From Purshia tridentata (taxonomy: Eukaryota > Streptophyta > Magnoliopsida > Rosales > Rosaceae), in the NCBI GenBank assembly GCA_003254885.1, contig QANT01004615.1, positions 1-34,735 of the forward strand: DNA of 34,735 nucleotides, written 5' to 3'. Both the position numbers and the translations under genes were made by a program. Position 1 is the first letter of the stretch. Each line of letters starts with the position of its first letter. Of the stretch, positions 1 to 9,540 are shown piece after piece. Below the pieces are notes generated by a model. The model saw nothing but the letters and a program-made list of their open reading frames with translations. It ran no database searches and was not told the origin of the DNA.

Positions 1-700
1 CAAACAGTCAAACTCAAGTTGATAGTCTCACTCTCTCCATAGAATAAAACCATGATAATTAAGTTAAAAAACCCATATAATTTAATATTAATACAATTTC
101 CATTATTTCATCATATACAAATACAATCTCCATTATAATTTATACCATTTCCATAATCCATATTCCATATACAAATGACAATTTCCATATTAATAGAATA
201 ATAGTATTAAATATTAATAAAATTACAAAGTATATAAGTTCCAAATTCCAAATTCCAATTATATTATTTATTAGTACTTTATTTCATTTCTAATTCCATA
301 TACAAATACAAGATACAAATACAATTTTCATAATATTCTCAATTTCTCATCAATAAAATTAAAAGANCTAGTATTAAAAACATAAATGATCAATTGATAT
401 AATATTGATACAAATCATACAATGGCACAATTTCCATTATTTCATTTGCATATACAAATTTACAAACAATTCACAAATACAATTTCCATAAACAATTTTC
501 ATATTAATTAATAATATTAATAATACAAATTACAAACCATACAAAGTATACAAATTACAATAAATTCAATAATATAATTTATACAAATAATCAAATATAC
601 AAAATATACAATTTCCATTGTATGATTCATGAATGATCAATGATTTATTATTTATACAATATTTTCACTTAATAAAATATAAAAATTCGAAATTATTGTG
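1..700. other. AT-rich non-coding stretch with degenerate short repeats
   Basis: No gene is visible. The stretch is strongly AT-rich and repeats variants of a phrase like TATACAAATACAATTTCCAT many times on the + strand, with irregular spacing. This looks like a decayed tandem or low-complexity repeat. One unknown base lies at 367. Confidence 0.6.
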
Positions 701-1075
701 AAATCCTCCTCAATTTTGAACTATGAATCCATAACACAAACTAACAAATTTCCAAACAAAAGTTTAGGGGAATGGAAGCCCATGATTAGAGGAGGAAAAC
801 TCACCAAAAATTTCGAAGATTGGTGGCCGGAGGTGGTAGGGATCGGGTTTTGCTTTAGGCGGCTGGTGGTGGTGATGGTGAGGTGAGTAACGAGTTGACT
901 CACTGTGCGCGTGTTTCTTTGCAAGAATCGATAGCTCCTCCAGTGGTTTCGGGTGTTTCTGGCCAAGGATGGACGTTCGTGGTGGCTGGGCAAGTTGTCG
1001 GCGTCGCAAGGTGAGAGATCTGGAGGTGAGAGAGAGAAAATTTTGCACGAAATGAAACTGGGCAGCTGGGTTTGT
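701..1075. other. GC-richer stretch without a supported gene
   Basis: Composition rises abruptly relative to the flanks. Short open frames exist on both strands (for example 721-993 and 764-1048 on the minus strand), but they overlap each other, are under 100 codons and show no recognisable domain. It may be a captured exon or 5'UTR fragment, or part of a mobile element together with the palindromic cluster that follows. Confidence 0.35.
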
Positions 1076-1079
1076 TGAT

Positions 1080-1275
1080 GAAATTATCGAAATTTCGTCC
1101 CTTATCGCGATATTTTACCGGTTTTAACTGTTAATTAATTGTAAATTTCGTCGAAATTTCGGCGAAATTATCGAAATTTTGCCGAAAACTGGGTAAGTTC
1201 ATGATTTCGTATCGGACCCCTTAAAAAACGATAATTTCGGCGAAATTTCGCCGAAATTACCGAAATTACACTCCT
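1080..1275. repeat. Cluster of CGAAATTTCG palindromes
   Basis: The 10-base palindrome CGAAATTTCG and close variants (CGAAATTAT, CGAAATTTT, GCGAAATTTCGCC) recur about every 10-30 bases on both sides of a short AT-rich middle. The density is far above the AT-rich surroundings. Arrays like this are often subterminal transposase-binding repeats of DNA transposons. I could not define termini or a target duplication, so the family is left open. Confidence 0.5.
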
Positions 1276-1390
1276 TGTCCATCATTAACGACTTTCACCT
1301 CAACCTTGTCCCTGCCTTTTAACCAAAAAATAATAATAATTAATATTAATTGAAAGGCAAATTAACAACTAGAGATAGATAATTAAACAA

Positions 1391-1620
1391 TCAGTCCTTC
1401 TTTAGAGAGAATGATTGCCATTTTTTAAATTTTGCAGATGCTGACATAGTGCCGACATGAAGTAGATAGTGTGTCGACACAAAATTCTAAAACTTGCTGC
1501 TGCACATTATAACTTGGTATTGCAAGTCATCTGTGTCGACCCCATGTCTGCACTATGTCAACACTGTGTCAGCGTCTACAAAAGTAAAAAATTGCAGTCA
1601 TTCTCACATGAGAAAATCTC
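1391..1620. mobile_element. 230-bp fold-back MITE, probably Mutator-like (9-bp TSD)
   Basis: The two halves are imperfect inverted copies. GAGAATGATTGCCATTTTTT near 1410 mirrors the segment ending near 1610, and GCTGACATAGTG around 1440 mirrors the segment around 1570. The element is flanked by a perfect 9-bp direct repeat, ATTAAACAA (1382-1390 and 1621-1629). A 9-bp duplication with long imperfect inverted repeats and no coding capacity fits a Mutator-derived MITE. The small open frame at 1469-1654 is incidental. Confidence 0.75.
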
Positions 1621-1629
1621 ATTAAACAA

Positions 1630-2640
1630 CAATAAATCTTGTTTCCTAAAGTGATAATAGGCAAGTAACATTTTTAATTTAAACAAAGTTACAGAACACA
1701 CTGATATACTTACTCAAAATGGAATATGTGATACACAACCTTCAATTTCTTCAAATAACTTAACAAGCACAAGAAACTATAGACAATTGTTCCCAAAATA
1801 GAGAGTTCAACAGCCCAAAAAACTCATTATAATCAGATAACAATGAGAACCCAAGTTGACCAAAACCACCTTAATCAATTTGCAAAACCCTAAAAAATTT
1901 CTGAAACTCTGCCTACGCTATTTAGTTTTATATTAATCCTAATATTACACTTTGAACTCAAAATGAATTCTTTCAAAATCCAATGAAATCTTTCAAAATC
2001 CAATGAAATCTATATTGAACACACCCCTAATTTCTAAACCAAGCTAAGCTTTGCTTCTGTACCTAACTAAAACATATTTGATTTTGTAGAATGTGGCTTA
2101 CATAACCATTTCCAAAATAATAATTCTACTCATGATTGATTTGTGTTGTCCACAACACAACCAACAACACCATTAGTATGGCAAGAAACACTATTGCTGC
2201 CCAAACCAACTTGGCGCATCTCTTCAAAGGTTTGCAGTGGTTGAGAAGGATCTTAGAGAAAGTATCCTTCTCTCACACTTCATATGACTTTCTATTCTCA
2301 TATATACATTTACTATGTTTTGTGTATAAATGATCTATTTTGACAGGTTCCACCTCTTCCTAATTTCTATTGGATATGAAATGATCCATTTTGATCATAT
2401 GAAATAATTTTTTCACAACTTCAACAAAGATCTAAATTTGTTTACTACTTGGTTGCTTATAATAGAAACTTAATTACCTTATAAACAAGGCTAGAGATCC
2501 CTTTACCAACATCATATAGAATTGATGTTGCTAAGAGCAAATTGATCACAGGGGAAGATTGAGCTCAAGCTATTGTTGTTGAGTTTGTTGGAAATTTTCA
2601 AAAGCTGTGCAAGTGTCACCTAAAAACCTGAAATAGAAAT
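1630..2640. other. Non-coding interval, no gene seen
   Basis: AT-rich with only short unrecognisable open frames. A 20-base phrase (CTTTCAAAATCCAATGAAAT) is tandemly doubled at about 1970-2010. The stretch at about 1838-1900 recurs in similar form at about 2683-2745, in direct orientation and about 840 bp apart. Confidence 0.5.
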
Positions 2641-2657
2641 AATAGTTTTTCTTTTAA

Positions 2658-2701
2658 TTTGGGTTCTCATTGTTATGATCAGATAACATTGAAAACCCAA
2701 A
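2658..2701. repeat. Perfectly placed 19-bp stem inverted repeat
   Basis: TTTGGGTTCTCATTGTTAT (2658-2676) is followed by a 6-base loop and then by its near-exact reverse complement (2683-2701), with two mismatches. The right arm resembles the start of the direct repeat at about 1838. It may be a junction left by an inverted duplication. No terminator or gene context explains it. Confidence 0.6.
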
Positions 2702-2840
2702 TTTATCAAAATCAACCTTAATCAATTCCCAAAACCCAAAACCTAAAATTATACTAATACAATAAAAGATAAAGGATAATTAAGGAAATGAAAATAAAAC
2801 CCAGAAAACAAATCGAGAAAAAGAGAAAGAAATAAACACA

Positions 2841-2967
2841 ACTTGAGGCAACGGGCGTCGACGCTGGAGTTCTTGGAGGAAAGACGTCATAGTTAGTAAT
2901 CTTCTTCTTAGCGCCATGAAATTCGACATTAGAGTCATCAATTTTTTTGGACTTCTTGAACTCTTTC
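2841..2967 (-). other. Possible exon fragment, lysine-rich peptide
   Basis: On the minus strand a frame of about 40 codons stays open between an acceptor-like CCTAG at its upstream edge and the ACTTGAG region at its downstream edge. It encodes a basic peptide containing KKKITNYDVFPPRTPAS. Base composition is higher than in the neighbourhood (GCGTCGACGC). No start codon is seen at its head, and I do not recognise the family. It could be a captured or decayed exon, or chance. Confidence 0.2.
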
Positions 2968-2969
2968 TA

Positions 2970-4564
2970 GGATAACCATAAGAGTCTTAAGACTCTTCCA
3001 CAACTCAACTTACCCAACAACCATAAACTATTGACAGAGGAGAATAAGAAAAAGAGAAGGCATGCTATTAAACTAGAGAGAAGAAGATGATATACAGTCA
3101 TAAACCATTGGGCATTTTTGTCCCAATTAGGGCAAAGAGTTAAAAAAGATTAAAAAGAGGAGTGAGAGGTTAAAAAAGTGTATTTCACATTAATTGGGTA
3201 TATTTAATAGAATTACTCTTTGTTTTAGTAATAAGGTAATGTATACTTATAGTTATTTTCTCAAATGGTTAAATTTTCAAAATATAGAAATATATGCTGC
3301 TAAGAAATGGGTAAATAGAGTGAAAGAAGTTTAAATTATTTCTTTACTTTGCTACATGTCTAAGTAGCTACTTTGTTACTAGTTGGAGTGTATCTATCTT
3401 GATTATCTAAGTTTAAGTGGATTTACATATTTAAGTAGCTACTAAAGGAACAACCAATATGTTTAAAATGTCTTTTAATAGTTCCATCGTGTGCTTAACA
3501 AAACCAACCCTACAATCTATGCCCATCTATTTTATTTCTTGTATATAGTTCAATGAGATAGATTATAAATCAAGGACTACGTGGCAGTTCAATAAAATAA
3601 TTGTTTTGAAAATGGGTTATGGTCTGCAACTCAATAACCAAAGCATCTGTGCATAAGTAATCAAGGCATGGAGACCTTGGTACCAACAGAAGCAGGTATA
3701 TTTTAAGTAGCCTCCATGTATAGTAGTTTAAGTTATCTTCTTATTTGTTGGACTCTACTAAATAAAAAGCAGTTAACTAGTTAAGAGGTTGGAATATAGG
3801 TTCTTCAACCACTCAAAAGTATCTTTTTGCACCTTTATTCGTCTGTATTGCATCTCTCCAGCCAATTGTTCCCTTATATCAAGCTCTTGTATTAGTACTA
3901 CATTTTACAATTTGAGGTTTTTTTCCTTCTTTGGGATTGAAATGTTTAATGGAATTGGGTAATTGTGTTAATATACTATCAATTGGGTATTTAGGTTTCA
4001 ATTACAGATGAAAAATATGGTTTAATTGAAAAGTCAGGGATTCCATTCCCGTCTTGTTGCCATCCTTAGTTAGCATTTTAACATGCTCTTAGACTCTCTC
4101 TATGTTTAGCTGTGCTATATGTGTACGTATATGTCTTTCTGTATGCATCTCTGTATGATAGGTTAAATGGTGGGATTGTGAGGGTTTTGGGTTAATATCG
4201 ATTTTGTGTTATGGCTTTGTTGACTGGGAGGTTTTGAGCATGCCCATTTGTTTGGTTTGTGACGACATCACAGCAAAGGGATACAAAATTAACTAATATT
4301 TCATTTGGAAATTTGCTTTGTTATATCTATATGGTAGTGTTAGGAAAAAAAAGGGAAATTTATTCTATATGTTTGGCCATATGCCTTTTGCCTTTTTGCA
4401 TTTTTTTTTGGATTAAGCACTGTCCTTATTATTCTTTTTAATCTTTTTCGGTATATCTAAGTATGCAGATTGTTTTTGAGTGGATGTTGTTGCTTAAGGT
4501 CATGTTTGGCACGCCAGATAATGCTTCGGATTGGACAAAATAATCAAAATTTTATATTTGGTAT
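2970..4564. other. Non-coding interval, no gene seen
   Basis: AT-rich sequence with no frame longer than about 60 codons that looks like protein, and no inverted or direct repeat I can delimit with a target duplication. Decayed transposon sequence is likely but cannot be assigned. Confidence 0.5.
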
Positions 4565-5427
4565 CACTCTATATTATTTAGTCATCTAATAACATTATAC
4601 AGTGCCATAGTTTAATACACTACACACCTGATTAAATAAAACACCTCAAAAGCTCTGTATAAAATAACACGACAAATCAATCCAGCCCAAAGCACCCTGA
4701 TTCTCACGTCTTCTTCTTAGTTCAACAACCTCAATCGTACATCAAGGTAAATTTCTTATACTCTTCACTCTGTTGCCACCTACCTATACGTTGGCAATCT
4801 CAATCGTCAAAATAAATTTTTTTCCATCTTTTTCTTTAATTTCTCTTTGAAAAACCAAATAAAGGCACAGAATGATAGAGTTTTTGGGTAAATGGTTTCA
4901 CCACCTCCTTTGCTCTATTAAACCATTCTACAGAATTCAAAATGGAAAGAAATTAAGTGTGAGAGATCTTGCAATTTTCCTTTTTTTTTTTTCTCAGTTA
5001 CCAAATAGATCTTAGCTTAATTTTCTACAAAATTAGTGGTAAGAGTGTTTTAAAATTCTATATATACTAAAAAGCTAGAGCCCGGTTACTGTTCATATAC
5101 TGTAGCTAGAGATTTCTATTTTGTCCTCTCTTATTTTTTTTTCATGTTAGTTTGTGTTGTCATTTTAATATTTTTTCTGTCTATTTTAGTCTTTTCTGCA
5201 ATTTTTCTTTTGCCCTTATTGGTTGTGGTTTTTTACACCTCCTGCCATCCTTTTGTTTTCCTTCTAATTCTCACACTTAAAAAATTTTTTGATCTGGTGG
5301 CTGTCTTGGAGTTTAGGGTTTGGGTTTGGTCTCTATGGTCATTTGATGGCTGAGTTTTTATTCATTTTTTCACGCTCTCTCTCTACTCATCTCTTTAAGT
5401 CTCTCTCGCCCAAGCTCTCTCTTTTGT
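4565..5427 (+). repeat. 863-bp tandem duplication, copy 1 (uninterrupted)
   Basis: This segment recurs immediately downstream, beginning CACTCTATATTATTT in both copies, with the start points 863 bp apart. The copies differ by scattered substitutions and by the length of a T-run near 4980. Copy 1 contains the intact sequence TTTTAAAATTCTATATATAC at 5051-5065, which is the unoccupied version of the hAT insertion site in copy 2. It also carries the Helitron-like 5' end starting at 5057. Confidence 0.9.
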
Positions 5428-7246
5428 CACTCTATATTATTTGTCACCTGATAACATTATACAGTGCCATAGTTTAACACACTACACACCTGATTAAATA
5501 AAACACCTCAAAAGCTCTGTACAAAATAGCACGACAAATCAATCCAGCCCAAAGCACCCTGATTCTCACGTCTTCTTCTTAGTTCAACAACCTCAATCGT
5601 ACATCAAGGTAAATTTCCTATACTCTTTACTTTGTTGCCACCTACCTATACGTTGACAATCTCAATCGTCAAAATAAATTTTTTTCCATCTTTTTCTTTA
5701 ATTTCTTTTTGAAAATCAAATAAAGGCACAGAATGATAGAGTTTTTGGGTAGATGGTTTCACCACCTCCTTTGCTCTGTTAAACTATTCTACAGAATTCA
5801 AAATGAAAAGAAATTAAGTGTGAGAGATCTTGCAATTTTTTTTTTCTCAGTTACCAAATATATCTTAGCTTAATTTTCTACAAAATTAGTGGTAAGAGTG
5901 TTTTAAAATTCTATATAGGGCCCGGCACTAATTTTTCGGGCTCGGGGCGGGCTCGGGCTTGGATAAGAAGAGCCCAATAAGATTTTCGGGCCGGGCCGGG
6001 CCAGGCTTGGGTTGGGCTTGGGTTTAAATACACAAGCCCAAGGCCCGTAATAAGATTTTCGGGCCGGGCCGGGCCGGGCTTGGGTCGGGCTTGGGTTTAA
6101 ATACACAAGCCCAAGGCCCGTCCATCGGGCTTGGGTCTTGCGGGCTTTTGGGCCGGGTCGGGTTAGGCCCAAACGGGCTTTTAGGCATTTTTAGCTTCTT
6201 TTTTGTATTTATTACTTGAATATTAAACACAACTTTAAAAAAATTTAGATATTTAATTTAGCCTAAAATTAACAAGTTCATACACATTAGGCCTCATAAA
6301 TTTTGGTTTTATATTTTATACTTATTAAATAATAGTTTTAGTGTATAATGTTTAGGAAAGGGCCTAAACTCTTAATAATTGGAAAATTGAGGTTTGAGAA
6401 ATTGAGGTTTGGGCAATTGGGAGATTGACTAATTTAGGTGTGATTGGAGTTTCAATAGATCTAATTGGAGTTTCAATGTTCAATTGAACAATTGAGTTTC
6501 AAATTTTCAATTAAGCAATTGATTATTTGGTTAGTAGATTACATAATACATATAAATTATAAATTATGCATTGATATGTAAGTATGTTATAATTTATATG
6601 TATGTAAATTATAATTATAAGACTATAAGTTATATATAATTATATATAACAATATATTTTGTTATATAATTATATAAATTGTTATAGGAATTAAAATTCG
6701 GGCCTAATTCGGGCCATTTTTGGGGCTTCGGGCGGGCCTTGGGCTTCAAGGGGATGGCCCAAAGCCCGCCCAAGAGACTTTCGGGCCGGCCCAAATTTCG
6801 GGCATAATCGGGCTTCGGGCCCAATGGGTCAGGCGGGCTTCTGGTGGGCTTCGGGCCTTGGGCTTTTTGGTGACCCCTAATTCTATATATACTAAAAGGC
6901 TAGAGCCTGGTTATTGTTCACAGACTGTAGCTAGAGATTTCTATTTTGTCCTCTCTTATTTTTTTTCATGTTTGTTTGTGTTGTCATTTTAATATTTGTT
7001 CTGTCTATTTTAGTCTTTCCAGTAATTTTTTTTTTGGCCCTTATTGGTTGTGGTTTTTTACACCTCCTGCCATCCTTTTGTTTTCCTTCTAATTCTCACA
7101 CTTTAAAAACTTTTTGATCTGGTGGCTGTCTTGGAGTTCAGGGTTTGGGTTTGGTCTCTATGGTCATTTGATGGCTGAGTTTTTATTCTTTTTTTCACGC
7201 TCTCTCCTCATCTCTTTCAGTCTCTCTGTCGCCCAAGCTCTCTCTT
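5428..7246 (+). repeat. 863-bp tandem duplication, copy 2 (split by hAT)
   Basis: Copy 2 of the tandem repeat runs 5428-5915, is interrupted by the hAT element, and resumes at 6880-7246. It ends in GCCCAAGCTCTCTC, as copy 1 does. Beyond 7246 the sequence becomes unique, while copy 1 instead runs straight into copy 2. Confidence 0.85.
5916..6879. mobile_element. Non-autonomous hAT-like element (964 bp) with 8-bp TSD
   Basis: The ends are TAGGGCCCGGCAC on the left and GGTGACCCCTA on the right, so both termini read TAGGG inward. The element is flanked by a perfect 8-bp duplication ATTCTATA (5908-5915 and 6880-6887), the length typical of hAT elements. Both subterminal regions are packed with GGGCC/GGCCC and GGGCTT motifs, and the middle is AT-rich. 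A 73-bp unit is tandemly doubled at 5976-6121 and carries TTTAAATACACAAGCCCA. There is no transposase. The Gly/Pro/Ala-rich open frames read through the GGGCC repeats and are not genes. Removing the element and one duplication restores the sequence of tandem copy 1. Confidence 0.9.
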
Positions 7247-7560
7247 TTTTCTCTGCACGCTCGCGACACAACCCTTCTCCGGCCACTTCCCGACCGACCC
7301 AGCCCATCAGCGTGAACCCCAGGCGCCGGCCACCTTCTCCCTGACTTCCTACCGCCAACCCAGCTCCCCCTGCGCAGAAAACAGCCCAGAAACTCCAAAC
7401 TGCCGCCACTTTCGATGGCCGATTCCAGCCACCCCCAGCTCCGATCATCAATGTTTTTGGTGGGTTATTCACTTCTAGGTATGGGCATTTTTCCCCTAAG
7501 GTTTGATTTGCCGATTTTGAGTAGTTCAAAATACATTCATTCCGATTCACAAAATGTGGG
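7247..7560 (+). other. GC-rich C-rich segment inside the Helitron-like element
   Basis: Starting at the end of the tandem repeat the sequence becomes C-rich (GGCGCCGGCC-like) for about 200 bp, unlike anything nearby. This is consistent with a captured 5'UTR or N-terminal exon. The overlapping open frames (7114-7344 on +, 7164-7580 and 7195-7398 on -) give Pro/Ser- or Arg/Gly-rich peptides with no recognisable domain. No gene is called. Confidence 0.35.
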
Positions 7561-7988
7561 AAGTTTATTTTTAAATTCAAATTGATCCTTATTGAACTCT
7601 TAAATCTCTATGCCTTCTCTCTTTTAAATTCGTTTTTATTCATTTCAATTTGCAATTTGCTCTGACTGGTTTTTATTTTCTGGGTTGTAACTATAAGTTT
7701 TAGACTTCCAGTCACTGTCCATTGAGTCAGTTTGTTTTCATGCACCGAATGAGAGAATGGAAAAAACATAAAGTAGTCTCAAAGCTACTCTGTAGACTTC
7801 CCCAGCAAACATTCATATATATGTTCATATTTTTTTTAGACAATAAAAGTATGTTAATTCATTGATTAGAGATATCCTAATTAAAACTCAAGTATATTGC
7901 AAACCATGTAACACATCTTTATCTTCCAAAATGAATGAGAAGTTTAGCATGAAAAAGTCTGATCTGACATTGATGTTGCTGTTTACAG

Positions 7989-8062
7989 ATATCTGACTAT
8001 GAGAAAGAAATTGAGATCAAGCAAAAGGTGACAAAAGAAGAGTATCTGGCCTCATTAAGAAG
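7989..8062 (+). pseudogene. Captured exon of an AP2-family transcription factor
   Basis: A 74-bp exon is bounded by an acceptor (GTTTACAG, ending 7988) and a donor (AAG|GTAGGA). It reads ISDYEKEIEIKQKVTKEEY then LASLRR. This is the conserved linker between, or after, AP2 DNA-binding repeats in the AP2/AINTEGUMENTA/WRINKLED1 group of plant transcription factors, where a YEKE...VTKEEYLASLRR stretch precedes SSGFSRG. No flanking AP2-repeat exons are found nearby, so this is an isolated fragment. It lies inside the Helitron-like element, a class known for capturing exons. I cannot tell which family member donated it. Confidence 0.75.
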
Positions 8063-8976
8063 GTAGGACTACATACATCTTTTTGTTGAAAAGACTTCCA
8101 CACTCAGAAATTTCTTTGGCCACAGTTTCCAATGTCAATTTTTAGAGTGTTTATAATATTTGTGTGTATTGAGCTGCAAGACAGCCTCTGAGTTTGTTTT
8201 TATGGTGGCTTTATCAATTTAGGTGTTATCATTTTTTACCTTTATTTTCCTCCACCTAATGGATATGGATTTAATTGTGTTAATTTTGTTGCTTTCTGTT
8301 GGCAAAGATGGTGGTCTCTCTAATAGATTTATAGGGTTGATAAATCTCGAAGCTATTTTTATAAACTTGGTTTTCCTTTGTGATACTTTGATACTTTGGT
8401 TTTCATGCATTCACATCCCACAAAAAGTTAAAGGCAACTTTTACATACATGTACTACCCAATCTTCTCCTGGTATTTAGGCCCATAAGGATGTACTGCTC
8501 TTAATTAGATTACAATACATAATTGTATATATAGTCTGGCTAACTAAGGGAAGTATGTTTAATTTGCTAGAACCAATAGCTCTTATCAACCAATAGTCAC
8601 CTGGTTTACTATTTAGTTATTATATGTATCTTAATTGCTTACGAAAATTGTATTTATAGTCTACCTTTTTGCTCTCAGCCTTTTATTCTCACATTGGGTT
8701 CTACTAGGCTATTTTCTTTTAATTTTATACAGTGATGCAGTGTGCATACATTATCACATAACTGGAAAAATAATTGTTTTTCATTTGGTTGGTGTCGTAT
8801 TTTCCTTTGTGTATATTGAGCTGCAAGGCAGCCTGCGAGTTTGTTGTTTGTGGTGGCTTTATGAATTTGGGTGTGATCATTTTTTATTTTTGTTTCCCTC
8901 CACCTGATGGATATGAATTTAATTATGTTAATTTTGTTGCTTTTACGTGAATAGTTTCTAATTTCCTCTCTATTTC
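8063..8976. other. Helitron interior with a diverged direct repeat
   Basis: The segment 8161-8303 recurs at about 8813-8944 in direct orientation. Both copies contain ATTGAGCTGCAAG, CAGCCT, GAGTTTGTT, GTGGCTTTAT and CCACCT-ATGGATATG, with clear divergence. The short open frames at 8223-8504 and 8635-8907 read through these repeats. They are hydrophobic because of the T-rich sequence, and I do not call them genes. Confidence 0.6.
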
Positions 8977-9150
8977 TTGATGATTCAAATTTTAGTTTTT
9001 GGATTAACTTTGAAGAAAATTGCTCCAGTTACACCATTCTCATCTCATCCAGCAGTTTGCAAAAATAACCCACCTTGGTTTCAAAGGAGATTGCTTACAG
9101 TCAAGAGAGCTCTCTTCACTTCTCTAATTCAAACAAGGAAGAAATTCAAA
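8977..9150 (+). other. Exon-like fragment in the Helitron, family unknown
   Basis: An open frame reads a basic peptide containing NNPPWFQRRLLTVKRALF and ends at a donor-like AAG|GTCAGA near 9151. Codon content looks more protein-like than the surrounding T-rich DNA. It is followed by a second exon-like block at 9273-9404, so the two could be consecutive exons of one captured gene. I do not recognise the family. Confidence 0.3.
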
Positions 9151-9272
9151 AGGTCAGAATTTATCAATAGCCTACTCTTCGTTTTAATACTATTCACTTT
9201 GCCTAACATTCGTATAAATGCTCTAACATTCACTAATCCTTTCTTTTTTCATCTACTTTGCATGTTTCTAAG

Positions 9273-9404
9273 TGATATTGCAACTGAAGATAAGACTCAG
9301 ACAGCTGCTACTCCAAAAGCTCCAGAGCAAGCTGCTTCAGATTTGGACAATCTTCCACTGGTGGCTTTAAAAAGTAAAACAACCACAAAGAAGTCCAATA
9401 TCAG
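9273..9404 (+). other. Exon-like fragment with a decayed second copy downstream
   Basis: An acceptor-like TTTCTAAG precedes, and a donor-like CAG|GTTTAC follows, a 132-bp open block. The block encodes a hydrophilic peptide beginning DIATEDKTQTAATPKAPEQ and ending in a Lys/Thr-rich tail. A diverged copy lies at about 10332-10465 and has picked up in-frame stops. Conservation of the reading frame in this copy suggests it derives from a real exon. The parent gene is not recognised. Confidence 0.4.
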
Positions 9405-9540
9405 GTTTACTCCACCCCAAAATCTACTACAAATTCTTTCATGTCAAATGAATTTACTATGGTTTATGTTTTATAACACTTTTTTTTTCTTTTTTTTTCC
9501 AGATTTTTCATTTTCATTAAGGTTTAGAACATGGGTATGA

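Noticed and set aside
5903..6230. Gly/Pro/Ala-rich minus-strand open frames
   Set aside because: They read through GGGCC/GGCCC repeats of the hAT element. Two overlapping frames give similar biased peptides, which is expected for the repeat and not for a protein.
7164..7580. 138-codon minus-strand open frame
   Set aside because: It begins in unique sequence and runs back through the tandem-repeat copy and the C-rich block. It has no recognisable domain and biased composition.
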